From Gemmatimonadota bacterium (GTDB taxonomy: Bacteria; Gemmatimonadota; Gemmatimonadetes; Longimicrobiales; Longimicrobiaceae), in NCBI GenBank assembly GCA_019240375.1, contig JAFAYN010000488.1:1-9816 (forward strand): 9,816 bases of DNA, given 5' to 3'. The position numbers and the translations under genes are program-made. Shown here piece after piece: positions 1-6,656 of this stretch (position 1 is the first letter of the stretch; every line of letters starts with the position of its first letter). The notes under the pieces were generated by a model that made no database searches, was not told the origin of the DNA, and was given only the letters and a program-made list of their open reading frames with translations.

Positions 1-124
1 GCAGGCAGAAGCGGTAACCATGATCGTAAATCGCCGCTGCCTGGGTGTTGTCCGCGATCGGATGATTTACATCCAGGCCGCGCAGACCTGCGGGTGCCGT
101 GAATACATGTCCGTGGAGAATCAT
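1..124 (-). CDS. Unidentified protein, N-terminal 41 residues only (runs off left edge)
   Basis: The minus strand opens with an ATG at 124-122 and stays open to the window edge. It reads MILHGHVFTAPAGLRGLDVN, followed by HPIADNTQAAAIYDHGYRF. The only in-frame stop upstream is at 154-152, and no other start lies between. A GAGG five bases before the ATG is a credible ribosome binding site. There is no signal peptide or membrane segment in the visible part. I do not recognise the family. The composition (alternating hydrophobics, Gly/Asp/His turns) would suit a small beta-rich domain, but that is only an impression. Its reality rests on the good RBS, the absence of stops and the protein-like composition. 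A chance open frame of 41 codons cannot be excluded in GC-rich DNA. Confidence 0.45.
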   Translation of the reverse strand, partial: MILHGHVFTAPAGLRGLDVNHPIADNTQAAAIYDHGYRFCL

Positions 125-507
125 GTAGTCCTCGGTAGTTGGACTGATGTGTCAGGACTCTTCTATGACTTCAGTTACTTCGTTCGATAAGCCTCGCACC
201 CACTCTACAGGTGAGATGGACAGCGTTGTCGCTTTTCGCAGAGAGAAGTACGGCGGGCTGCATGCAAATCCTTTGTTCAAGATGTATTCCTTCTGAATTG
301 TCGCTAAATAGGTGGAAAGCTGTTTCCCAGGTATGGTGGTGTCGGGAGATCTGTAGCTCCCGGACAACATGGATCGTGGACGTACAATACTCCTCCCCAC
401 CCCGGGAACACGGCTTGCGTCGGGGAAGCGCTCCGGCTCCGGAGGCCGACGCACACCGGCGGGTGGCGCGGCCGAGCACTCGACCCGAAACGCATCCTGG
501 AGGATCG
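125..507. other. Intergenic region, no gene recognised, lower G+C in its left part
   Basis: About 380 bases separate the left-edge gene from the PRC-barrel gene. The stretch from about 125 to 390 is visibly poorer in G+C than the coding DNA around it, and reading frames on both strands here show no recognisable domain. Frames that enter it from the neighbouring gene have no ribosome binding site at their upstream starts. The right part carries a candidate promoter (361-388) and a leader of roughly 115 bases before the ATG at 508. I see no tRNA, repeat array or insertion-sequence end. It may hold a decayed gene or only divergent regulatory DNA. Confidence 0.6.
361..388 (+). promoter_or_regulatory. 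Candidate sigma70-type promoter of the PRC-barrel gene
   Basis: CGGACA (361-366, four of six matches to TTGACA) and TACAAT (383-388, five of six matches to TATAAT) are separated by 16 bases. This would place transcription start near 395 and leave a leader of about 110 bases. The same TACAAT hexamer occurs before the GH20 gene at the other end of the window. The -35 match is mediocre, so this is a proposal. Confidence 0.4.
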
Positions 508-1290
508 ATGAGCAGCGAAGACATGGAGCGGGTGGTCCCGCTCGACCAGCTCGCCAACTTCCGGGTCGAGGAGGGGAGCCCCGACATCCGTGGCTGGGAG
601 GTCATCGCCTCGGACGGTGCCCATGTGGGCCGCGTGGACGACCTGCTGGTGGACACCGACTCGCTGGAGGTCCGCTACCTGGTGATCGGGCTGGCCGGGG
701 ACGGGGACGTCCGGGTGCAGGCGCCGATCCAGGGGACGCGCCTGGACGGCGCCGCGCAGCAGGTGCACCTGGACACCCTGATGGGGTGGGAGGTCGCCAG
801 CCTCCCGGCCTACCACGCTCCTCCCGAGCCGCGCGGCGAGGCCACGGTGCTGGAAACGGCCGCCGGCGCCGGGAGCGCGGTCGATGCGCCCCGCACCGTC
901 GACGGGGACGCGCGGATGACCCTGTCCGAGGAGGAGCTGGTCGTCGGGACGCGCGAGGTCACCTCGGGCGAGGTGTCGATCAACAAGCGCGTGGAGCTGG
1001 AGCGGGTGCGGGAGGTGGTTCCCATCCTGCGCGAGGACGTGGAGATCGAGCGGCGCCCGCTCCCGCCCGGGATGGGATTCGAGCCGCGGGTAGAGGGGGA
1101 CGTGATCTACGTTCCGCTGGTGGAGGAGGAGCTGGTGATCGAGAAGCGGCTGGTCGCGCGGGAGGAGCTGGTGATCCGCAAGCGCCGGGTGCAGGAGGAG
1201 CAGGTGGTGGAGGAGACGCTGCGCCGCGAGCACGCCGAGATCCGCGGCCCGGACGGGCGGGTGACCGGGATCGGGGACGAGCAGCCGTAG
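508..1290 (+). CDS. PRC-barrel and DUF2382 (YsnF/AvaK-like) domain protein
   Basis: This 260-residue, strongly charged, soluble protein has two domains. Residues about 26-105 form a PRC-barrel with the usual pattern GWEVIASDGAHVGRVDDLLVD followed by a hydrophobic strand (RYLVIGL). Residues about 138-248 form a DUF2382 domain with its typical pieces: EEELVVGTREV, GEVSINKRVE, a central REDVEIERRPL, then VPLVEEELVIEKR and repeated EE/KR pairs. A Pro/Ala-rich linker (about 105-135) joins them. The start at 508 is chosen because GGAGG lies at 499-503. The frame is open further upstream, but that part has no homologous look and no RBS. Proteins of this build are common in soil, desiccation-tolerant and radiation-tolerant bacteria and are usually thought stress-related; their biochemical role is unknown. 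It is a single-gene unit ending at a palindromic terminator. No signal peptide or membrane segment is visible, so it is probably cytoplasmic. Confidence 0.92.
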   Translation: MSSEDMERVVPLDQLANFRVEEGSPDIRGWEVIASDGAHVGRVDDLLVDTDSLEVRYLVIGLAGDGDVRVQAPIQGTRLDGAAQQVHLDTLMGWEVASLPAYHAPPEPRGEATVLETAAGAGSAVDAPRTVDGDARMTLSEEELVVGTREVTSGEVSINKRVELERVREVVPILREDVEIERRPLPPGMGFEPRVEGDVIYVPLVEEELVIEKRLVAREELVIRKRRVQEEQVVEETLRREHAEIRGPDGRVTGIGDEQP

Positions 1291-1314
1291 CCCCCGCCCC
1301 GAGACGAGCTGGAC

Positions 1315-1356
1315 GCACGAGAGCCCCGGGACCGCGCGGTCCCGGGGCTCTCGTGC
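1315..1356. terminator. Perfect 42-bp palindrome, probable bidirectional terminator
   Basis: The sequence is symmetric about 1335/1336, with every base pairing from 1315 to 1356. The core arm reads GAGCCCCGGGACCGC and returns as GCGGTCCCGGGGCTC. It lies in the 92-base gap between two convergent genes, 24 bases after the plus-strand stop and 26 bases after the minus-strand stop. No run of T follows on either side, so it is not a textbook intrinsic terminator, but very strong GC hairpins at convergent gene ends commonly serve this role in GC-rich genomes. Confidence 0.8.
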
Positions 1357-1382
1357 TCACGCCATGGCAGACGGGGGCGAGG

Positions 1383-1868
1383 TCAGATCGCGCCGACGGC
1401 CCTCCAGACGAACTCCACCCCCTCCGTGCGGATCAGCTCGCGGGCACGGTCGGACGGGCTGGGCTTGCACGCGCCCCACTGCATGTGCGGGAGGTCCTTC
1501 ATCTTCCAGTCGCCGCCCCACTTGCAGCCGTGCGTCCTGAACACCGCGGCCACCGAGCGGAACCAGCTTTCCGGCCGGTCCCAGCCGTGCGACCAGGAGA
1601 TCACGTCCACCGCCAGCCCGTAGCCGTGCCAGCTGTACAGGTTGCTGCGGGCGTTGGTGACCGTCTGGAGCGGGGGGACGACGGTCCTTCCCCGCGAGTA
1701 GTAGAGCGCCTGCAATTCCGGGGAGCGGTACGCCTCATACACGTAGGCGTCGAGCCCGCTCTTCTGGCAGTCGGCGATCGCCTTCTCCACCGCGTCGCGG
1801 AACTTCGGCGCGAGCACGGTCAGGTCGCGGCTGACGCTCGCCAGAGAATCCGTCTTCCCCGCGCTCAT
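1383..1868 (-). CDS. M15-family D-Ala-D-Ala carboxypeptidase / endolysin-like peptidase
   Basis: The 161-residue product is almost wholly a zinc peptidase M15 domain that would cut peptide links in peptidoglycan stem peptides. Visible motifs are YEAYRSPELQ (44-53), SWHGYGLAVDV (79-89) with zinc ligands H81 and D88, GGDW (118-121), and DLPHMQW (125-131) with likely catalytic D125 and third ligand H128. The spacing and the WGGDW...D.PH.QW signature resemble phage and bacterial L-Ala-D-Glu or D-Ala-D-Ala peptidases of the VanY/endolysin type. There is no signal peptide, lipobox or membrane segment, so export would need another route. The ATG overlaps the stop of the upstream membrane-protein gene (ATGA at 1868-1865), and GGGAG sits seven bases ahead, so the two are translationally coupled. 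Exact bond specificity cannot be told from sequence. Confidence 0.88.
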   Translation of the reverse strand: MSAGKTDSLASVSRDLTVLAPKFRDAVEKAIADCQKSGLDAYVYEAYRSPELQALYYSRGRTVVPPLQTVTNARSNLYSWHGYGLAVDVISWSHGWDRPESWFRSVAAVFRTHGCKWGGDWKMKDLPHMQWGACKPSPSDRARELIRTEGVEFVWRAVGAI

Positions 1869-3073
1869 AGCACTCCCTCGTCCGGGTTGTCCGTCGCCCA
1901 CTCGTGCGGTTGGAAAGACTCGGCCTGCGCCGCGGGCGCGGCCGGTACGGCCGGGGAAGACTCGGGGATAGCCGGGGCTTCTCCACCGGGTGGCGCCGTC
2001 GCCTCGGGAGGCGCCGGTGGGGGCGGCTCCTCGGTCGGGGAAGGCGCCTCGGTGGGAGCGGCGCTCAGCGTGGGGGTGGGCGGCGGGGGCGGACTCTGCC
2101 CGTCCCGCTTCGGCTGCCGGTCCTGCGAGGCCTCTTCCGGGCTCTTCTCGTGCGGCTTCACGGTGGAGCGGACGACCATCATCCGGTTCAGCAGGTCGAA
2201 CCAGAAAGGCGCCCCGAACGAGATGGCGAACGCCGTGAGCAGCCACCCAAAAGCCGGAGCGACGTAACGATCCCAAAAGCGGCTGTCGGAGGCCGCGACG
2301 GGCTGTGGCTGGTTCCATCCGATCGGCAGCTTCAGCTCCGTGAGCCGCGCGTAGAGCCGCGCCACCGTCGTGTCGCTCTCCGCGGTGTCGGGGGTGAAAG
2401 CCTGCGCCTGCTGGACGATGGCCTCGCGGGCGGCATCGTCCCGGTAGAGATAGGTGGCGATGGTGAGGGTGTTCACGTTGGCACCGACGGTCAGGAGCAG
2501 GCCGATGACCAGCAGGTAGAGCTGCGTTTCCCGCTTGTACCATCCGGAAACACGGTCCATGCTGCTGTTGAACCAGCCCTCGATGTTCACGCGCGCCCGG
2601 TTCAGGTCTCCCTCGGCCGTGTCGAGCGCCACCAGCAGCGCCCTCTGCACGGGCGGGTTCTGGATATTGGAGATCGACGCCCGGACGTTGGCGAGCGTGA
2701 GTTCCGGCGAGGCCTGGCCGGCCGCCTGCGGATCCTTCCAGCTGGGCCCGCGGGCGACGATATCCAGCAGGGCGACGGCGAAGTTGCCGGCGGGAATGTA
2801 GGAGGGGAGCCTCGTCCGGGCGCGCCGGAACTTCCTGCTCGGCGAATATTCTCCCGCGAAGAGGCTGGAGATGAGGGGGTGGTTGTACAGGGCCGCGGCG
2901 AGACCGTTTCCCTCGGGATCCTGGAGGAGCGTCCGGATCCCGGCCTCCAGGTGGCTCGCTCTCGACTTCAGGAAGGCTTCGATCCCTTCGCGAACGGCGG
3001 AGGCGATCAGGCTCAGCAGCAGGTACACGAAGATCAAGCCGATCGCTACGTCCAGGATCTTGGAACCGAACAT
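1865..3073 (-). CDS. Membrane protein, three predicted helices and Pro-rich C-terminal tail, unknown function
   Basis: This 402-residue protein begins almost directly with a transmembrane helix (about 7-26, LDVAIGLIFVYLLLSLIASA). A soluble segment of about 155 residues follows, with conspicuous motifs LYNHPLISSLF (62-72), LPSYIPAGNFAVALLD (89-104) and VNIEGWFNSSMDRVSGWYKR (162-181). Two more helices lie at about 184-208 and 272-291, separated by a charged loop. The last 95 residues are Pro/Glu/Ala-rich with poly-proline runs and are probably disordered. The motifs look like those of a conserved bacterial hypothetical family, but I cannot name a function. The start is at 3073, with GGAGAA six bases ahead. 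It is the first gene of a pair with the M15 peptidase, to which it is coupled by a 4-base overlap. It could anchor, export or regulate that enzyme at the inner membrane; this is inference. Confidence 0.85.
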   Translation of the reverse strand: MFGSKILDVAIGLIFVYLLLSLIASAVREGIEAFLKSRASHLEAGIRTLLQDPEGNGLAAALYNHPLISSLFAGEYSPSRKFRRARTRLPSYIPAGNFAVALLDIVARGPSWKDPQAAGQASPELTLANVRASISNIQNPPVQRALLVALDTAEGDLNRARVNIEGWFNSSMDRVSGWYKRETQLYLLVIGLLLTVGANVNTLTIATYLYRDDAAREAIVQQAQAFTPDTAESDTTVARLYARLTELKLPIGWNQPQPVAASDSRFWDRYVAPAFGWLLTAFAISFGAPFWFDLLNRMMVVRSTVKPHEKSPEEASQDRQPKRDGQSPPPPPTPTLSAAPTEAPSPTEEPPPPAPPEATAPPGGEAPAIPESSPAVPAAPAAQAESFQPHEWATDNPDEGVL

Positions 3074-3219
3074 CGGCTTCTCCGGTGAGAGCGGGACGGG
3101 GCAAGGGGAAAAGTCCGGCGGGAGGCGGGATCCGGGTGCCGGCGGAGCGCGGGTCGTGGCAGCTCGTAACCCGGCATATTGGGGCGGGGATCTCCGGGAC
3201 GCAACTCCCGCGTGGGGCG
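3074..3219. other. 146-bp gap inside the minus-strand block
   Basis: This gap separates the reductase stop from the membrane-protein start on the minus strand. It is long enough to hold a separate promoter for the membrane-protein/peptidase pair. I found no hexamer pair there that matches sigma70 consensus convincingly and no coding content. The GGAGAA ribosome binding site of the membrane-protein gene lies at its left end. Confidence 0.5.
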
Positions 3220-4308
3220 TCAGACCATGGCCGCCGCCCCGATCTCCGGGTGCGCGCGGACGAACGCCACCAGCCGGTCCGAGTACTCCGGGAAGCGGGG
3301 GACGCGGATCCCGCTCCCCGCCAGCGCCGCCTGCGTCCGCTCCGTCGCATAGCGGGTAGGGTGAACGAAGTAGTCCACCGCGCTGGAGGGGATCCGCATC
3401 AGCCTGTACACGCCCGGGACGTGGTCCAGGGCGCCCTTCGCCACGCGGAGGGGGAGCGGGACGCGGATCATCCTGCGCCCGGTGGCGCGCGCCAGGTCGG
3501 TCAGCATCCCGTCCACCGTGAGCGGGTGCGGGTCCGCCAGGTTGTAGGTGCGCCCCTCCGACTCGGCGCGCCCACTGAGGTACGCGATGGCGTCCACCAC
3601 GAAGTCGCGGGGGACCACGTTGAACTCGGTCCGGGTGGTGTCGCCCACCACCGTCATCACCGCGATCTTCGGCTGGCGCAGGAGCCAGCGGATGGCAAAG
3701 TACGGCCCGTCGTACTTCTGCGTGGCCCCCGTAGCGCTGTCGCCGACCACGATGGAGGGGCGGTAGATGGTGGCGGGGAGCCCGTCCCGCATCGCCCGGC
3801 GCACCTCCACCTCGGCCAGGTACTTGGTTTCCTCGTAGAAGTTGTTGAACTCCTGCCCCACCTCCAGGTCGTCCTCCGCGAAGGTCCCCGGGTGCCGCCC
3901 GCTGACGTAGCAGGTGCTCACGTACTGGAAGCGCCGCAGCCCCGGGCACCGCCGCGCGAGGGCGAGCACATTGCGTGTCCCGTCCACGTTGACGCGCATC
4001 CCCACCTCGCGCGCGACGCTCAGGTCGTAGACGGCGGCCAGGTGGTAGACCTCCACCGTGTCGGCCTCCAGCTCCCGGGCGTCGCCGAGCCCCAGGTCGG
4101 GGCGGGTGATGTCGCCCTCCACGATCCGCACCCGCCCGGCGAGGGCCGGGTGCCCGCGCTCCAGCTCGTCGGCGCGGGCGCGGGCCAGCGCCGCGAACTT
4201 GGGCTGCACCAGGCAGACGGCCCCGCTTCCCGGCGAGCGCTCCAGCACGCGCGGGAGCAGTTCGCTCCCCAGGAAGCCGGGGAACCCGGTGAAGAAGATC
4301 GTCGGCAT
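3220..4308 (-). CDS. Extended SDR-family NAD(P)-dependent reductase, male-sterility/thioester-reductase-like
   Basis: The 362-residue protein starts with the Rossmann dinucleotide-binding motif TGFPGFLG (7-14, GxxGxxG). It continues with a GDIT segment (65-68), YHLAAVYDL (88-96, the extended-SDR HxAA motif), YVSTCYVSG (129-137, active-site Ser/Thr) and the catalytic pair YxxxK (Y158, K162). The STCYVSG context resembles the NAD_binding_4 group that includes fatty acyl-CoA reductases and thioester reductase domains, more than sugar epimerases. It lacks acyl-activating or carrier domains, so it is a stand-alone reductase. The start lies six bases after the aldehyde dehydrogenase stop with only a weak purine stretch ahead, which suggests coupling to that gene. 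The pairing suggests handling of an aldehyde, alcohol or acyl thioester. The substrate is unknown; a sugar-nucleotide or steroid-type substrate remains possible. Confidence 0.85.
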   Translation of the reverse strand: MPTIFFTGFPGFLGSELLPRVLERSPGSGAVCLVQPKFAALARARADELERGHPALAGRVRIVEGDITRPDLGLGDARELEADTVEVYHLAAVYDLSVAREVGMRVNVDGTRNVLALARRCPGLRRFQYVSTCYVSGRHPGTFAEDDLEVGQEFNNFYEETKYLAEVEVRRAMRDGLPATIYRPSIVVGDSATGATQKYDGPYFAIRWLLRQPKIAVMTVVGDTTRTEFNVVPRDFVVDAIAYLSGRAESEGRTYNLADPHPLTVDGMLTDLARATGRRMIRVPLPLRVAKGALDHVPGVYRLMRIPSSAVDYFVHPTRYATERTQAALAGSGIRVPRFPEYSDRLVAFVRAHPEIGAAAMV

Positions 4309-4314
4309 GGCTCG

Positions 4315-5919
4315 CTAACGGAGTCCGGGGACGCGGCGGATCAGCTTCAACAGCCCGCCCATGGTCTGCGCGTAGCGCTCCTCGGGCATCCAGGGGAGCG
4401 GGGCCAGCGGGAGCCCGCGCTGCACGGCGACGGTCTGCGACTCGGTGTACTTGAGGATCCCCTCCGCGCCGTGGCGGCGGCTGAGCCCGGATTCCTTCAT
4501 CCCCCCGATCGGCGCGTCCGCCGAGGCCCAGGTGGCGGCGTACGCCTCGTTGACGTTGACGCTCCCGGCGCGGATCTGCCGCGCCACGCGCACCGCCCGC
4601 CGGGTGCTGCGCGACCAGACGCTGGCGCTCAGCCCGTAGCGCGTGTCGTTGGCCCGCTCCACCGCCTCGCGCTCGTCGCAAAAGGGGTAGACGGACACCA
4701 CCGGCCCGAAGGTCTCGTCGGCGTACGCCTTCATGGCCGGCGTCACCCCGGTCAGCACGGTCGGCTCGTAGAAGAAGGGTCCCAGCTCCGGGCGCGGGCG
4801 CCCTCCGGCGACCACGGTCGCCCCCTTCGCCCGGGCGTCCTCCACGTGCTCCGCCACGGTGTCCATCTGCCGCCGCGAGGTCAGGGAGCCCATCTCCACC
4901 GAGTAGTCGAGCGCGGGGCCGATCCGGAGCCGGCGGGTCCCCTCGGCGAAGCGCTCCAGGAAGCGCGGGTAGAGCGATTCGTGCACGTAGATCCGCTCGA
5001 TGGAGACGCACACCTGCCCCGCCCCCACGAAGCAGCCGCGCAGCGCGCCGTCCACCGCCGCGTCCAGGTCGGCGTCCTCCAGCACCAGGAGCGGGTTCTT
5101 CCCCCCCAGCTCCAGCGACGCGCCGATCAGCCGCTCCCCCGCCTGCCGCGCGATCACCTTCCCCGTGCGGGTGCTCCCGGTGAACATGACGAAGTCCACC
5201 CCGCCGATCAGGGTGGAGCCCAGCTCCGGCCCGATCCCGGTCACCACCTGCAGCGTTTCGCGCGGGAGCCCGGCCTCGTACAGCAATTCCACACCCCAGA
5301 GGGCGGTGAACGAGGTCTGGTGGTCGGGCTTGAGGACGGCGGTGTTCCCGGCCATCAGCGCGGGGATCGCGTCGGTGATCGGGAGGTTGAAGGGGTAGTT
5401 CCAGGGGACCATGTACCCGATGACGCCCACCGGCTGGCGGAACTCCCAGGCGCGCGTCACCCCCGGGAGGGCGCCGCGGCGGCGGCGCGGGCGCAGGTGG
5501 CGCTCGGCATGGTGCGCGTAGTAGCGGGCCACCATGGCCGTGTCCAGCACCTCCTCCAGCGCGTGCCGCCGGGCCTTGCCGGCTTCGAGCTGGATCAGGT
5601 CCAGCACCTGCTCCCGCCGCTCCAGCAGCAGGTCGTGGTAGCGCACGAAGATCCGGGCGCGCTCGGAGAGCTTCGTCCGGGCCCACGGCCGCTGCGCCTC
5701 CCGCGCGCGCCGGACCGCCTCGTCCACGTCGGCGGGGGTGCCGTGCGGGATCCGCCCGAGGAGTCCCTGCGTGAAGGGGATCCGCACTTCCAGCGCGTCG
5801 TGCTCCCCCGGGGCCAGCGTCACCAGCCCGGCCAGCCGCTCCAGCAGCGCCGGGTCGATCCGGCTGGGGAGGGCCGCCGGGGGAGATGCCTTGTCGCTCG
5901 TGACCCTCGTGCTCGTCAT
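4315..5919 (-). CDS. gabD2: Succinic semialdehyde dehydrogenase, GabD2-type (aldehyde dehydrogenase superfamily)
   Basis: This 534-residue, full-length NAD(P)-dependent aldehyde dehydrogenase oxidises an aldehyde to the acid. Visible hallmarks are PWNYPFNLP (172-180, with oxyanion N174), the cofactor lysine in VLKPDHQT (K197), FTGSTRTG (246-253), the general base in LELGGKNP (E270), the nucleophile in GAGQVCVSIERIYV (C304), and ETFGPVVSVYPF near residue 390-400. Together with the SIERIYV, SVEMGSL and C-terminal LKYTESQT segments, the sequence is closer to mycobacterial GabD2 (about 518 residues) than to GabD. That supports succinic semialdehyde as substrate, but the superfamily is broad and a longer-chain or aromatic aldehyde is possible next to an acyl-reductase-like SDR. 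The start ATG lies three bases after the higA stop, with only AGG as a weak RBS, so it is probably translated by coupling from the toxin-antitoxin transcript. Confidence 0.88.
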   Translation of the reverse strand: MTSTRVTSDKASPPAALPSRIDPALLERLAGLVTLAPGEHDALEVRIPFTQGLLGRIPHGTPADVDEAVRRAREAQRPWARTKLSERARIFVRYHDLLLERREQVLDLIQLEAGKARRHALEEVLDTAMVARYYAHHAERHLRPRRRRGALPGVTRAWEFRQPVGVIGYMVPWNYPFNLPITDAIPALMAGNTAVLKPDHQTSFTALWGVELLYEAGLPRETLQVVTGIGPELGSTLIGGVDFVMFTGSTRTGKVIARQAGERLIGASLELGGKNPLLVLEDADLDAAVDGALRGCFVGAGQVCVSIERIYVHESLYPRFLERFAEGTRRLRIGPALDYSVEMGSLTSRRQMDTVAEHVEDARAKGATVVAGGRPRPELGPFFYEPTVLTGVTPAMKAYADETFGPVVSVYPFCDEREAVERANDTRYGLSASVWSRSTRRAVRVARQIRAGSVNVNEAYAATWASADAPIGGMKESGLSRRHGAEGILKYTESQTVAVQRGLPLAPLPWMPEERYAQTMGGLLKLIRRVPGLR

Positions 5920-5922
5920 GGA

Positions 5923-6240
5923 TCAGGCCTGCGCGAGTTCTGGAATCTTTTCGATCTTCTCGATCGCCCCCGCTTCCGGACCATGCATCGCCTGCCAGAG
6001 GTCCCAGCGGATCTGCAGGTTCATCCAGAAGTCGGGGGACATGCCGGTGGCCTTCGCCAGGCGGAGTGCCGTATCCGGGGTGACGCCCCGCTTGCCTCGG
6101 ACGAGGGTGTTGATCCGCTGGAAGCTGACCCCGATCCGCTGAGCGAAATCCGTCTGCGAGATCCCGAGGGGGCGGAGAAACTCTTCTTCCAGCATTTCCC
6201 CCGGGTGAGTAGGGGACCGGTTTGTAGGAATGCGAACCAT
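5923..6240 (-). CDS. higA: HigA-family antitoxin, XRE helix-turn-helix
   Basis: This 105-residue protein has the HigA signature. [20 protein letters not shown] (12-31) leads into the helix-turn-helix (about 27-56, [20 protein letters not shown]), followed by [29 protein letters not shown] (54-82). It would bind and neutralise HigB and repress its own promoter through operator repeats. The start at 6240 is preceded by GAGG four bases upstream. An in-frame ATG at 6273 would add 11 residues and is less likely, as its upstream region has no clear SD. The gap of 73 bases after higB is longer than in most higBA operons. Local G+C is lower than in the genes around, suggesting arrival by transfer. 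The gene ends three bases before the aldehyde dehydrogenase start. Confidence 0.93.
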   Translation of the reverse strand: MVRIPTNRSPTHPGEMLEEEFLRPLGISQTDFAQRIGVSFQRINTLVRGKRGVTPDTALRLAKATGMSPDFWMNLQIRWDLWQAMHGPEAGAIEKIEKIPELAQA

Positions 6241-6297
6241 ATCGCCTCGCTCTGGTGATTCTTTCCGGGTCATCTTCGAAGGGTGTGACCGGTCCCG

Positions 6298-6312
6298 ACC
6301 TGCTACGCAGGT
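6298..6312. repeat. Inverted repeat just downstream of higB
   Basis: ACCTGC and GCAGGT flank a TAC loop directly after the higB stop codon (6316-6314 on the minus strand). In the mRNA this makes a six-pair GC-rich hairpin between toxin and antitoxin reading frames, and a second palindrome GACCGGTC lies at 6287-6294. It could stabilise or process the message or slow polymerase so that toxin and antitoxin are made in unequal amounts. There is no following U-run, so full termination is unlikely. Confidence 0.4.
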
Positions 6313-6313
6313 G

Positions 6314-6607
6314 TCAGTGATAGTCTTCGATCCGGACGTCGTAGGGACCTGTTTCCGCCCACCTGAAGCATACCCGGTACTGGTCGTTGATTCGAATGCT
6401 GTATTCACCCTGCCGTTGGCCCTCCAGTTCCTTGAAGCGGTTGCCCGGCGGAACCTTCAGCTCGTCCCTGGACACCACCGAGTCCAGCTGGTCCAACTTC
6501 CGCCTCGCTACGCTCCAGAGGGCGTTGGGGCATGTACGCCGGGCTTTTCGAGTGTCTTCTCCGTCGAAGATGTTCTCCGTCCCCTCATCTGCAAACGAGG
6601 TGATCAT
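6314..6607 (-). CDS. higB: HigB-family RelE-like mRNA interferase toxin
   Basis: The 97-residue protein matches the HigB (plasmid maintenance killer) group of the RelE superfamily, which cuts mRNA on the ribosome. Typical parts are [14 protein letters not shown] at the N-terminus, the basic helix with ARRKLDQLD (35-43), [19 protein letters not shown] (52-70), [11 protein letters not shown] (71-81) and the C-terminal catalytic end VRIEDYH (91-97), matching the Asp-Tyr-His end of Proteus HigB. The length is within the usual 90-100. Gene order toxin-first is the rule for higBA. The ATG lies about 43 bases from the predicted transcription start. The nearest purine-rich SD-like element (GTGAG) is about 11 bases ahead, so translation may be weak, as is common for toxins. 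G+C is lower than in the neighbouring metabolic genes. The toxin looks intact. Confidence 0.93.
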   Translation of the reverse strand: MITSFADEGTENIFDGEDTRKARRTCPNALWSVARRKLDQLDSVVSRDELKVPPGNRFKELEGQRQGEYSIRINDQYRVCFRWAETGPYDVRIEDYH

Positions 6608-6656
6608 CGCATCGTGATCTCACGGGTCGGAAGGCGAGCACAGATATTCTTGTTTT

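Noticed and set aside
152..454. Minus-strand 100-codon frame in the left intergenic region
   Set aside because: There is no RBS at the start, no recognisable motif, and an abrupt change from Pro/Arg-rich to mixed composition. It might be a relic but cannot be supported.
369..2267. Plus-strand frame of about 630 codons crossing the palindrome and three genes
   Set aside because: It overlaps the PRC-barrel gene out of frame, has low-complexity Gly/Ala/Arg composition and runs through a terminator-like element.
3198..3221. Possible hairpin at the reductase stop (GACGC and GCGTC arms)
   Set aside because: The arms are only five bases, the loop is long and there is no T-run. It is too weak to call a terminator.
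1865..5686. Very long open frame (more than 1,200 codons) on the minus strand
   Set aside because: Most of it runs through the dehydrogenase and reductase genes in another frame and is Pro/Arg/Ala-rich. Only its last 402 codons, the membrane protein with its own RBS, are real. Long shadow frames are expected in DNA of this G+C.
3085..6258. Plus-strand open frame of more than 1,000 codons opposite the dehydrogenase and reductase
   Set aside because: It is His/Pro/Arg/Gly-rich with no domain signature and lies antisense to two well-identified enzymes.
6602..6619. Short inverted repeat GATCA...TGATC around the higB start codon
   Set aside because: Five-base arms with an eight-base loop would be only weakly stable, so start-codon masking is possible but unsupported.
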